DNA of 64,000 nt from Zeus faber (taxonomy: Eukaryota > Chordata > Actinopteri > Zeiformes > Zeidae): positions 31,705,518-31,769,517 of the forward strand of contig OY482849.1 in the NCBI GenBank assembly GCA_960531495.1, read 5' to 3'. The notes beneath the pieces are model-generated. The model saw only the letters and a program-made list of their open reading frames with translations, made no database searches and had not been told where the DNA came from. A program made the position numbers and the translations under genes. Below are positions 43,503 to 61,417 of the stretch, piece after piece; the first letter of the stretch is position 1, and each line of letters starts with the position of its first letter.

Positions 43503-44710
43503 CAAATTAACCAAAATAAATGAACAACCTCACAGTCTGAGATATCATCTACGTGTATGTTGAAATCGCCAACGAGAAGAGCCATGTCACTTGGAATGAC
43601 AGACAATAGATTTGCAATTTCTGGGAGAAAAGCTGCACACTGCTTCGGTGGACGATATATTACAACAATAAGGATGGAGGATGGGCGTTTTAAGCACAGG
43701 CCAAGGTGTTCAAATGAAGAGAAATTACCAAGATTAATTTTTTTACAGTTTAGGTGATCCACACGGATACTTGCCAACCCACCTCCTCTCCTGTTTTGCC
43801 TTGTGGCCTGGGAAGAGTTATAACTTGGAGGGGAAGCCTCAATAAGAACGACCCCCCCCCCCCCCCCCCCCCCCCCATCGCATCCAAGCCATGTTTCAGT
43901 TAAAAATATAAAGTCAAGTCCAGGATCAACAATCAGGTCATTAACCAAATGTGTCTTTGGGTGTAGTGATCTCACATTAAAAAGTGGAAAATTGAATTGT
44001 CTAGTACAGAAAGTTAGCCCGGAAATGGGTCCTTTTTTTCAATGGCCCTGCGATTTGATTATCTAGATTTGATACAATTGGTCTGGACAGCGAGCCAGTC
44101 TCATTACTGCGATAAGTAATGATGGTATTGATGGACAGCGCAAAGTGGGTCATTGTTTCTGATGAGTAATTTAAAAAATCCAAGTTAGAAGAGTGGATTG
44201 CAGCAGGTAACATTCAGGGAGAACTGGGGGCTTGGTAATGGGAAAGCCTATTAATGACTTTGACAAATGGCCGCCGGTGGGAGCTATTTCAGGAGATAGC
44301 ATCAGGGTGTTGCAGAAATAGAGGGCGGCTTGAGCTAAAACTGGAAGTGGAGTGACATGTGGAGTCGTGTGCAAACAGTCATGAATGTGAGCTAATGAGG
44401 ATGCCGTGCAAAATGTTGAAAAATTTTAAAAAAATTAAAAATTGTCAATAAAACTAAAGTTTTGTGCCTCACATTGAATCTGGAGTGTTGAGGCTAAGTA
44501 GTGTACTGAAACGCCCCATGCCGCGACGCAGTGCGAGGGTTGGACCAGATATAAAAATATCTTTCCCACTGATCTTAACAATGTTTAAAAGATCAGAAAG
44601 AAAGTCATGTTTAAGTAGCTCGGATTCTTGCCGGGGGATATCATTAGTCAGGGTTCCAGCCAGATACACCGACTCTGGATGGAACCCTTGTGCACCTGTT
44701 CAACGCGCCG
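43503..44710 (-). mobile_element. L2/CR1-type LINE fragment: esterase-like and endonuclease parts
   Basis: Minus-strand pieces encode, in order, an esterase-like segment (GTLTNDIPRQESEL, KDIFISGPTLALRRG, GRFSTLLSLNT; 44669-44469) and an APE-type endonuclease (VRSLHPKTHLVNDLIVD, FIFLTETWLGCD, VVIYRPPKQC, LLVGDFNIHVDD; 43975-43540). A poly-C run replaces part of the endonuclease. The frame is then cut by the LTR at 43500 and no reverse transcriptase follows. It is the oldest layer of the insertion nest. Confidence 0.7.
43852..43876. repeat. Poly-C run
   Basis: Twenty-five consecutive C inside the LINE endonuclease coding region, read as poly-Gly on the minus strand. Confidence 0.9.
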
Positions 44711-45152
44711 CTCTCCAGTGCCCCCTGCTTGGTCTTCCTCCACAGGACGGGTCGGGGGCCCCAAGGCCTGCTAGCATGCTCGCATATCATACACAGCCAG
44801 AGATTCAGCTGTTCTCTCTCTTAAATATAAAGTCAAAGATTCTCAATTGTTCCAGATGAATCCAGTTTGTCAAACACTGAACTTTGCCAGGCCCCGTTTG
44901 TGCAGTAATATACTGTCCACCTCAATCCACACACATAGAGAAGCAGGCCAGGATTCAGGGAATCTGTCAATAATCTAAAACTCATCCAGTCTTCATCCTC
45001 TAAAAAAATATTTAAAACTTGTAACAGAAAATATGACTTGATATTAATTTCACATCCATAAGAAGAAAGATGTAAGTGTGTAAGAAGAAAATACTTAGAT
45101 CTCCTGAAAGCCAACTCCATTAGCAATGGAACCACTTGCACAATCTCAGGAT
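44711..45152. other. No feature recognised
   Basis: Between two transposon remnants. A 102-codon minus-strand frame (45141-44833) has no recognisable motif and may be decayed element sequence. Confidence 0.4.
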
Positions 45153-45232
45153 TACAAATTCAAGTTCAAGAGATTAGTCACATACATACACATACGGTCG
45201 TACATATATGCAGTGAAATGTACATAAGCAAC
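45153..45232. repeat. Interspersed repeat, copy B (TTCAAGTTCAAGAGATTA type)
   Basis: Near-identical to 22836-22905 over about 70 bases (CAAGTTCAAGAGATTAGTC, then CATACGGTCGTACATATATG). Confidence 0.7.
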
Positions 45233-45309
45233 ATACACGTAGATAAATACCATAATACATGATCGTCATTATGCACATTTACAATCTCAGAATATCTGCG
45301 GATAAACAC

Positions 45310-46290
45310 TCATTTGCACTTCATCAGGAACACTTTACTACTACTGGTAGGGCCTCCCTTTGCTCTCAAAACAGCCTGAATCCTTCTTGCCGTGGATTCC
45401 ACAAGATGTTGGACATTCCTTTGAAACAAACATTCCTTTGAGATTCTGGCCCATGTTGACATGATTGCATTACCTAATTTATACAGATTTGTGAGCTGCA
45501 CATAAATGCTGCAAATCTCCTGTTCTATCACATCCCAGAGGTGTTCTATTGAGTTCAGATTTGGTGACTGGGAAGGAAACTGAAGAACATTGAGCTCATC
45601 GTCATGTTCATGAAACCAGTTTGAGACGATTTTTGCTTCGTGACATGATGCATCACCATTCTGGAAGTAGCCATCAGAAGATGGCTGGGAAATAGTGGCC
45701 ATGAAGGGATGCACATGGTCAGCAACAGTACTCAAAAAGGCTGTAGCATTCAAGCGATGATTGATTGGTATTAAAAGTGTGCCAAGAAAAAATTCCCCAC
45801 ACCATTACCCCTCCGCCACCGGGCTGGAATGATGACAGGGCAGGTTGGGTGCATGGATTCATGCTGTTGACACCAAATTCTTGCCCTACCATCTGTGTGC
45901 CTCAGCAGAAATCCAGATTCACCAGAGCAGGCTACTTTTTGTCCAGTTTTGGTGACCCTGTGCCCACTGCTGCCTCAGCTTTCTGTTGGTTGCTGACAGA
46001 AGTGGAACCCGACGTGGTCTTTCTGCTGTTGTAGCCCACGCGCCTCAAGGTTCCACGTGTGGTGCGTTCTGATTGTGCAGAGTGGTTATCAGTCACCGTA
46101 ACCTTTCTGTCAGCTCCAACCGGTCTGACCATTCTCTGTTGACCACTCACATCAATAAAGCGTTTCCACTCGCAGAAATGCCTCTCCCTGGACTCTAGAG
46201 ACTGTTGTTTGTGAAAATCCTGGGAGATCAGCAGTTACGGAAATTCTCAAACCCGCCTGTCTGGCACCAACAATTCTGCCACCGTGAGAT
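45310..46290 (-). mobile_element. Tc1/mariner-like transposon, decayed
   Basis: The C-terminal part of a transposase is open from 45753 to 45310: WFHEHDDELNVLQFPSQSP, NLNSIEHLWDVIEQEI (catalytic Glu retained), then the C-terminal helices. The middle Asp motif is damaged (FQNGDASCHEAK, where FQQDNAxxH would be expected). The N-terminal half, to about 46290, is present but frameshifted. Not functional. Confidence 0.8.
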
Positions 46291-46694
46291 GACATCCCCC
46301 CCCCCCACACACATTCTAATGGTTGATGTGAATATTAACTGAATCTGCATGATTTTAATGCATTGCACGAATTTATTCGCACATATTTTCAAATTTTAGA
46401 AAAAGCACAGAATTTAAATACAATTTGATATCATGAAAAAAAAGGCAAGTGTTGGATAATGTTTCTTGAAAGGAAAGTGTACAAAATCCCAATATTTGGC
46501 AGAACATGCCGAAACCTTGTGCCGGGACATAAAAATGCTCTTTCTATGTCCATAACATGCTCGTTGTCATTCAAGTTCTTGGTGCCACTGTTGTATCTCA
46601 GGAGGTCGACGGTTAGTGAGAGTTCCTACATGGAGAGGACGTCTGGACACATCCACCCCTGTGTGTTTTGTCTGTTCTGCGGGACGGTAAATGT
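46291..46694. other. MCRS1 3' flank
   Basis: A possible MCRS1 poly-A signal (AATAAA on the minus strand) lies at 46372-46377, about 320 bases after the stop. Nothing else is seen. Confidence 0.4.
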
Positions 46695-52447
<5,753 letters not shown>

Positions 52448-53189
52448 CTGTCCATTCACAGCAACCACACAGCTTAATACAAGGTCATGGCTTGTTTCAA
52501 CCTCAATGTCACTGCACGGGACAAATACATGCTTGTCTGTTTAATTTTGGGGGTTTTTTCTGCCCCACGATCTGTGTCCTAATTTTTCACATCTCCCACT
52601 GCCTTAAACTCCCTGCTGCCATCCAGACAATTTAATAAAATAAACCCCAAAACAAAAAGGCAATAAACGATAAACCTAAAAGATAAATAATGCATCTGTA
52701 GCAACAATTCACACACAGAAATAGGAATCCCCTCAAGTTTTCATACATTAATACATATTATGCTGTGTGTACCAGGGTGGAAAGCAAAGTGGTTATAATA
52801 ACATGACATATATAGTGTTGTTGTGCATCACGTCGTGGTCTTTGGTAAACTGCAGCAGCTTTAATTGCAACACTCCACCAAATAAACGTTCACGATTCAA
52901 CGGGGACTCACTGAGAGGAGCTCCTTATCCTGTTGTTTACACGGGAAATTTACCTTTGTTTACCAGGGTTTAAAACCAACGTTTAATGAATAGGTTGTGA
53001 AAACTAAGGTGCAAAACACAGAGAATGCATAACAAAACACCAAAAAAAGTTATATTCTACAACGGCTTCCCTATTACGATGACATATTGTCATACTTGAT
53101 GATAAGCTTGGATAGACGTCGATGTGCTAGCGTTAGCTCGATAGCGTACAATAGCATCGTTTCACGCACATCACCGCCACACGACTCAC

Positions 53190-53360
53190 CCTTTTTGCTC
53201 TGTTATTTCCCAACAAACGAGTTGTTGCATTTAATGGATTCGCCGGGTGGATGACTTCGGGACGTCTTAACACAGTCGTTTGAGTTTAATCGTTGAGCTT
53301 TTGTGGCTAGCGCTATCCCTAAGAACCGCTAATGCTAACAGCCGCCATATTGTTTCTTTC
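53190..53360 (-). promoter_or_regulatory. MCRS1 first exon and promoter with YY1-like site
   Basis: A donor GTGAGT follows position 53190 on the minus strand and pairs in phase with the acceptor before 52511. Upstream, CAATATGGCGGC at 53341-53352 is a good YY1 consensus; YY1 sites near the start are typical of TATA-less housekeeping promoters. No TATA box is seen. An ATG at 53230 in this exon opens a frame continuous with MCRS1. Confidence 0.6.
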
Positions 53361-54521
53361 GTACGCTCTTCTTCTGCTTCAGGCGCTCGGTTTCCACATC
53401 GTCACACCAGCGCCCTCTAGTGGCCTCAAAAGTTAAACTAAATTAAGAAAAAAAAAATATATATATATATATAGTTGGAAAAAAGCAAATACATAGATAA
53501 ATAATTTAAAAAGTTAAGTCTCTTAGTGCCCTGTGTACATACACATATTAACTGTTTATGCAGTATATTCTATTTTATATTCTTATTACCTTGTTGTGAA
53601 TTGTTTATTTCTTTCCTTCCTTCCTCTTTCAGTTGCATCTGGATTTCACTGCATAAAAATATTCCTCTTCCTTGATCGCTTGACACAAACACAAAAGCTG
53701 GGTGCTGGGTGCTTCCCTATCAGCAATGTGTTTTTAAATGTTCATTTCTGTGAGGTCTCCCCCCTGTTAGAACTCTAATCAGCTCCCTGTTTCCCCTTTT
53801 GTCCGTAAGGCATATACATGTCTGTTTCTTTCCTTTCTTTTTATTTTTAAAGCATACAACTTGACAGCGGTGTATCTGCTATTCACAAAGTGTTGTTGCA
53901 ATAGTGAGTGTCAACCACACACACACACACACACACACACACACCACAATAATAATTTCCATTTTCACTTATGTCTTAAAAAATAATAATCTCAAAGCCG
54001 GAGACAATAGAATCATACGACAAAGAAGTAAAAAAGATCAACCAACGCGGTGGGAATAGGGCCGTGCCTGGGCCCGAGCTTCATATTCGGGGTGTATTGA
54101 CGTATTTTCCAGTGTAAACGGATCATAACTCGTCATAGATCGGGACGTGCACTGGAAGTGGTTTCTCGTGGCAAATGATCGACCAGAGCAGCGCACGGCA
54201 ACACAACGTCCGGGTGGTCACGTCCCACAGCCGCCGCCGTACCCAGCACCCAGCTTCTCAGAAGCAAGCGCCTACGTGTCTAAATATTAGTTTATTGCTC
54301 ACGCACGGAACACCTGGAAGACAGAATCTAGGCCCACGCTGCTCAAAGAGAATGGGAGAGGAATCCAAATTCTGTGATCCAGAAAAAAAAAAAGAGAGTA
54401 AAAAAAAAAAGTTGCTTTCAATGGGGCGAGCGTCTGCTACACGCATTCCAAACAACTATTGATAACAATACTAATAAACGACACATGCACAGCTACAAAG
54501 ATTGTTCCTTATGAATAAATA
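53361..54521. other. Intergenic between MCRS1 promoter and a Tc1-like element
   Basis: Holds an AT run (53455-53473) and a (CA)n run (53918-53944). A 95-codon frame at 54175-54462 is unsupported. No gene. Confidence 0.5.
53918..53944. repeat. (CA)n microsatellite
   Basis: About 13 CA units. Confidence 0.9.
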
Positions 54522-56052
54522 CACCGCGTTCCAAATTATTATGTAACTGATATTTTTCTCTGATTTTCCTAAATTGTCGATGCAAATGACAGTCAGTATA
54601 ATTTTCAAGTCATCAACCGTTAGGGTATAATTCCAATGTTATTGAACAAACCTCCCAATGATAACAGTATTTTTTTCAAAAATAAAAAACTCAAAATGCA
54701 CTGTTCCAAGTGATTATGCACGACAGAGTTTCAAAACATTTGATAGGTTGTAAAGAACTGAAAATGGTCATTTGAATATGCAGCATAAGGAGGTCATATT
54801 TACTGTAATCAAAAGCTATTTCAATCAAAAACATCTTAACAGGCCAAGTTGCATGTTAACATAGAAGCCTTCTTTGATATCACCTTCACTATTCTTCCAT
54901 CCATTGAACTTGTGAGTTTTTGGAGAGTTTCTGCTTGAATTTCTTTGCAGGATGTCAGAACAGCCTCCCAGAGCTGCTGTTTTGATGCAAACTGCCTCCA
55001 CCCTCGTAGATCTTCTGCTTGAGGATGCTCCAAAGGTTCTCAATGAAGTTGAGGTCAGGGGAGGATGGGGCCACACCATGAGTTTCTCTCCTTATGCCCA
55101 TAGCAGCCAATGACACAGAGGTATTCTTTGCAGCATGAGATGGTGCATTGTCAGGCATGAGGATGATTTTGCTACGGAAGGCCCGGTTCTTCTTTTGTTA
55201 CCATGGAAGAAAATGGTCAGTCAAGAACTCTATCTTTTCACACCTTCAGGGACCCACCAGCTCTCTCCCCATGATTCCGGCCCAAAACATGACTTTGCCA
55301 CATCCTTGCTGACGTGGCAGCCTTGTTGGGACATGGTGGCCATCCACCAACCATCCACTACTCCATCCATCTGGACCATTCAGGGTTGCACCGCACTCAT
55401 CAGTCAACAACACTGTTTGGAAATGAGTCTTCATGTATTTATGGGCCCCCTGCAACCGTTTCTGCTTGTGAGCATTGCTTAGGGGTGGCCCAATAGTAGC
55501 TTTATGCACAACTGCAAGCCTCTGGAGGATCCTACACCTTGAGGTTGGTGGGACTCCAGAGGCACCAGCAGCTTCAAATACCTGTTTGCTGCTTTGTAAC
55601 GGCATTTTAGCAGCTGCTCTCTTCATCCCATGAATTTGTCTGGCAGAAACCTTCCTCATTCTGCCTTTATCTGCACCAACCGTCTGTGCTCTGAATCAGC
55701 CACAAATCTCTTCAAAGTACGATGATCACGCTTACGTTTGAGTGAAATATCTAATGTTTTCATACCTCATCCAAGGCATTGCACCATTTGAGGCTTTTTG
55801 GCAGCAGAGATCTTTTTTCTTTCCCATATTGCTTGAAACCTGTGGCTGCTTAATAATGTGGAACGTCCTTCTTAAGTAGTTTTCCTTTAATTGGGCTCAC
55901 CTGGCAAACTAATTATCACAGGTGTCTGAGATTGATTCCAGGGATCCAAAGAGCCCTGAGACACAATACCATCCATGAGTTGAATTGAAAAACAAAAAAT
56001 GTAATGTTTATGACACTTAAATCCAATTTGCATAATAATTTGGAGCGTGGTG
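54522..56052 (-). mobile_element. Tc1-like transposon with both ends, transposase decayed (1531 bp)
   Basis: The ends CACCGCGTTCCAAATTATTA and its inverse CATAATAATTTGGAGCGTGG match at about 20 of 22 positions and are each flanked by TA (54520-54521, 56053-56054). Minus-strand transposase pieces: an N-terminal part KMPLQSSKQVFEAAGASGV, VLLTDECGATLNGPDGW (first Asp), MPDNAPSHAAKN (second Asp) and SPDLNFIENLWSILKQKIYE (Glu). Stops and frameshifts separate the pieces, so it is inactive. It lies between MCRS1 and the 3' end of CYP27B1. Confidence 0.9.
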
Positions 56053-56054
56053 TA

Positions 56055-56891
56055 GAAAATTCAGATACTGAGTTTTCACGCAGTTTACAAAACAGTACAA
56101 TTATTTTATATACATTGGTTTTGGAAGTTCAAGAAAAATCAAAGGGAGATATAAATATCTATCAACCTTTACAGACTGAGAGAGCAGTGAGCGACAATTT
56201 TGAACTGTGACATTTCTATAAATGGGAAGGATTTCAACAGCTGCCGTTGCTAGGTAGATTTCAGGAGGAACCCGTCAAGCACTGACCGTCCTATGTCACC
56301 ACAGGCACAGTTTGTCCATAATACAACACACAAAAGGATTTCATTACACGCCACTAACATTTGAAGGAGATATTTGAAAGCATCCGGCGTTGAGGCGTAA
56401 TGATAACACAGTACATTGGGGCCACGGACACGAGGAAAAGCCACCATGGCGTCGATAGACGCACATGAAAGGCGGTCTCCCCGGGTGATGCGGTGCCATC
56501 CGTCATCGTGACTCGGGCGGAGGCCCGTACTTCATCAATCGAGTCCAACATGTGAGTTCACGGCCTGCACCAAAGTTTTCTGACATGGTGATCTTGCGTT
56601 CACTTAATTTGGCTTCTCTGCAAATATTCACACACAACGATGAAAATAAAAGTAGCACCATTCCCCGAATACTTTTCACCCCGTTTGTTTCCCGAAGGAA
56701 ACCGGAGCGAGGAGGCTCCAGCCGCGGACGCCTTTGTGCCTTGTTGTGCGGAGGGATGAAGGTCTCTCCGCTGTGACTCTCAGAATGCCACACAGTTCCT
56801 GCAGGAGCCGGAAGCCGTCGTGCTCCGGCGCTCTCTCCCCGCTGAGAGACTCTCATCACTCCCATGTTCGATGCCTGGAGGGGGGACGCGG
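56055..56891. other. CYP27B1 3' flank and untranslated region
   Basis: No gene. A clear AATAAA on the minus strand close to the stop was not seen, so the transcript end is open. Confidence 0.4.
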
Positions 56892-57130
56892 TCATAGGTC
56901 AATAAACTGGAGGTTTATGTCCTTTTCAGGAACCAGAAGTGTCCGTGTCATCGGTTTCACGACACCGCCTTCCGGATCTGGCTCCACCTTGAACTCCATC
57001 AGGATCTGGTGCGATCAGGAAGGAAGAACAGAGATGCCACAGGATGGTATTAAACCTGAAATGTATAGACCGGAAGTCTTCATCAGATTGACTCAAAAAA
57101 TAAAGCTTTGGGAAACTTGGAAAAACAAAT

Positions 57131-57189
<59 letters not shown>

Positions 57190-57207
57190 GATATTCTCAT
57201 TACAACA

Positions 57208-57250
<43 letters not shown>

Positions 57251-57260
57251 CATAATATAG

Positions 57261-57300
<40 letters not shown>

Positions 57301-60300
57301 AATCATAGTAGTGGTACTCAGTAGTTTGTAGTAGTAGTAGTATATACTGTACTACTACTACAACTACTACAACTACTACTTATATTTAAAATATAAGTGA
57401 TATCAAATAGTGATATCACAAATTCATTTCAAATAATAAAAAAACGAAACATGAATGTCCCTCTCCTAACTTTTGGGTCTCATAGCATTATGACAAGAAT
57501 CAACGATGAGCAGCACAAATGCCTCCCCCTCACCCTGGCCAGCGCCAGATAGAGCTCCAGCTCCGCAATGCGACGCCCGATGCAGCTGCGTTTCCCCACC
57601 CCAAAGGGAACGGAGGCGTACGGGTGGTGCCCCTGCTCTCGGTTCATCCAGCGCCGCGGTCGGAACTCGTCCGGGTCGGGGAATACCGCCGCGTCCCGGG
57701 ACGTCGCAAAATGGCACAGAGTGACCAGGGTCTGGACGGGAAGACCACGCTGTTAACCGTCTGTTTGACTGTAGCGGATGAGTGGTGACACACACTGTCC
57801 CGTATCGCACACTCTTTTTTTTTTCTGGTTGCACGATGGACAACGGAGGACGCAACAGAGAGGAGCGCTGAGTTACGGTTAAGCACGAACAAAAAAACGA
57901 TTTCTCACATTTTTGGGAATGACGTAGCCGCCAACCTCAATGTCTCCAACTGTAACCACCCTGGCATTGGCTGGGATAACGGGGTATAATCTGAGGAGAA
58001 AACAAACAAAACGTCAGTACGTAGGCAAAGTATTGCTCGTCTTTCAGTGACACTTATTTATTTTAAATGTTTTTACGTATAAGGCACATTTTCTCCAGTT
58101 ATACCTGAGTACTTCCTTGACCGTGGCCTTCAAAAGAGGCATGCGGGCGACATCCGCCGCCTCGGGAATCCTGCGGCCGCCGAGGACGGTGGACACCTCG
58201 TCCCGCAGCGACGCCTGCACCCCGGGGTGACGGGACAGCTCGTACAGCGACCACGACATCGTGCTGGAAATCTGAAGACAAGGGGAGGGCGAGGTTCTCT
58301 CCGGGCACGAAACAAAAAGGGGGGCGGAGGACGGGGGAGACGGGTGATGAGAAGCAGGGTCACTCACCGTGTCCACTCCCGCCAGGAGAAGCTCCGTGAC
58401 GTTGCTGTAGACCGTCTCCATGGGCAGCCCCGTCTGCGACAGGAAGTACGTGAGGTACCGCCCCTCCACCTTCTCGCCGCGCGCCATCTTCTCCGCTTCT
58501 TCCCTCAGCCGATGGTCAATATGACCTTTAGCTGGAGGTGCGACGGTCAGCGGTGAATACGACCATACGGGGGGGGACCAGCGGTATGAACATGCCCTGC
58601 GCGGAGGACCCCGACTCACCAAAATCAAACATGTAATCCCAGCACTGGCAGAAGGTTTTCCAGGGCTTGGGGATCAACCGGCGCAGCCAATCCGGCATCG
58701 CCATCGTCAGCAGCGTCATGACGAACATGGTGTTGATCGAGCGGATGAAGCGCTCCGTGTCCGCGGGAACGACGGGGTCCAGGCACCCGATCCTGGATTC
58801 AAACAGCACCGAGGACACGCCTGCAGACAAAAGGGAGGGGGGGGGGGTGTACGCAGCGGTTACCGATGTGTTTTTTCGCAATCGGAGGCCGCTGACCCGG
58901 GACGGCCGTTCCCATGTGCGTCTGCGTGGTCACATGCCGGCGTCTCTGACACCACACACAGCGGAGATCCGGTTCAAAAATCGATGTTTCAAGGAGGTTG
59001 TCACTGAATCACTGCCTTCCTGTCACAGTTCCAACACGGAGCGGATATGGGAGAAGTATGGGTGTAATCAGGGCAGGCGCCCAGGATATTGGGAGGAGCT
59101 TAAATACACATGCCGGCAGCTGGAATGGGAGGGGGGGGTTAGGTGAGGAATGAATTCCTGGCCCCTTATCTAAAGTGGGTAAACAGTGTTCCAAAGGCCT
59201 GAAATAATATATCTGTACCGTATGAAAAGAAAAGACCCCACCCCTTACACAAGGCTGGCGACAGTGTACAGGCGGTCCCGACTGATACAGGCCCCCATTG
59301 TCACCTGGGTCATAAAGGAGGGGGGGTACCAGAACACTTGAGCTTTATTCAAATATCTTCGTTGACTGGAAGGTGAAGGGAAACGTATTGTATATTGGTT
59401 TTTTTTCTAGGCTACGGGACTGTTAGGTTTGTGTCATTACTCACTCTATCTGCCGTCCCTGGGTCTGTTCTGTTGCACATTTATCAATGTAGGTCATGAA
59501 AGTTTCAGATGATCCCAGTCCTGTGTATGTCCACCCATAATGACGTGATTAACATGCATGTTCTCTTTAGCGCTGTAACTGCTAAAGAATTTATCACGCA
59601 AAGAAATTAACAGGCATAAACCATATTTGCATTGATTTTTACACCAACTCATTACAACTCTTCACTTAATAATGAGACAGAGATAAAATATTTAGGGGCT
59701 TGCAAAGAAATGAATACATTAATAGACTTACTGTGTATCAAAATAATTGAATATTGATCCAATATTCATTTAAAGATGCTGTTTGTATTTTCCCCATTTG
59801 TTCATGTTTTTAATAGCAGCGTTGCATAGGTTTTAGTGATGTTTTTATCCTTTCTGGGCGTGATTAGCAAATATTCTATGATGCACTACATATGCATAAA
59901 TTATACATACATCTCTATATATATATATATATTAAGCAAGTGAACAGTCAGTTCTTGAAGTGGATGTGTTAGGTGCAGGAAAAATGGTCAAGCGTAAGGA
60001 TCTGAGCCACTTTGACAAGGACCACATTGTGATGCTAGACGACTGGGTCAGAGCATCTCCAAAACCACAGGTCTTGTGGGGTGTTCCTGGTACGCAGTGG
60101 TTACTACCTACCAAAAGTGGTGCAAGGAAGGACGACCGGTGAACCGGCGACAGGGTAATGGGCACCCAAGGCTCATTGATGCTTATGGGAAGTGAAGTCT
60201 AGCCCGTCTGATTCGATCCCACAGAAGAGCTAGTGTTGCACAAACTGGTGAAAAGGTTAATGCTGCTATGATAGAAAGGTGTCAGAACACACAGCGCATC

Positions 60301-60828
60301 ACAGCTTGATGCGTATGGAGCTGTGTAGCTGCAGAGCGGTCAGAGTGTCCATGCTGACCCCTGTTCACCTCTGAAAGCTCCTACAATGGACACGTGAGCG
60401 TCAGAACTGGACCATGGAGCAATGGAAGAAGGTGGCCTGGTCTGATGAATCACGTTTTCTTCGACATCATGTGGATGGCCTGTGCATCTTTTACCTGGGG
60501 AGGAGATGGCACCAGGATGCACTAAAGGTAGAAGGCAAGCTGGTGTTCTGCTGGGAGTCCTTGGGTCCTGGCATTCATGTGGATGTTACTTTGACAGGTA
60601 CCATCTACCTTGACATGGTTGCAGACCAAGTACACCCCTTCATGGCAACTGTATTCCCTGATGGCAGTGGCCTCTTTCAGCAGGATTATGTGCCCTGCCA
60701 CACTGCAAAAATCAGTCAGGAATGGTTTGAGGAACATGACAAAGAGTTCAAGGTGTCGGGTGCCATTGGAACAACATGATCAATGTTATGCACTTCACCT
60801 GTCAGTGGTTTTAATGTTGTGGCTGACT

Positions 60829-60924
<96 letters not shown>

Positions 60925-61318
60925 CCTGCGTGCGTGCGTGCGTGTGTGTGTGTGTATATATATATATATTTATATATATACAGTATATATACACACACAC
61001 ACTGGTCCACACTGCTTAGACAGTGTGAAATCGTACCCTCAAGGCCGAAGCGATAGAAGTCACTGGCAATGTCAGTGACAAGGCCTCTGTGCTGCCTGCG
61101 AAGCCGGAGTTTGACAATGAGGTCACTGACCACGTTGTTCAGGGTGTTATCGTAGGCTTCGACCGCCCTCGGACGCAGCATGTGCTTTCCCAGAAGACTT
61201 CTCACTGTCTGCCATTCCTCCCCCTCTCTGAGCAGACACACAGACACACAGAATAGAAACAAGCACATACTGTATCTTAGTAATTTTCCATAGATCAAAA
61301 ATAGGGACTGTGTGTGTA

Positions 61319-61417
<99 letters not shown>

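Noticed and set aside
57466..57855. Minus-strand frame overlapping CYP27B1 exon 8 in another phase
   Set aside because: The conserved P450 heme loop is in a different frame of the same strand.
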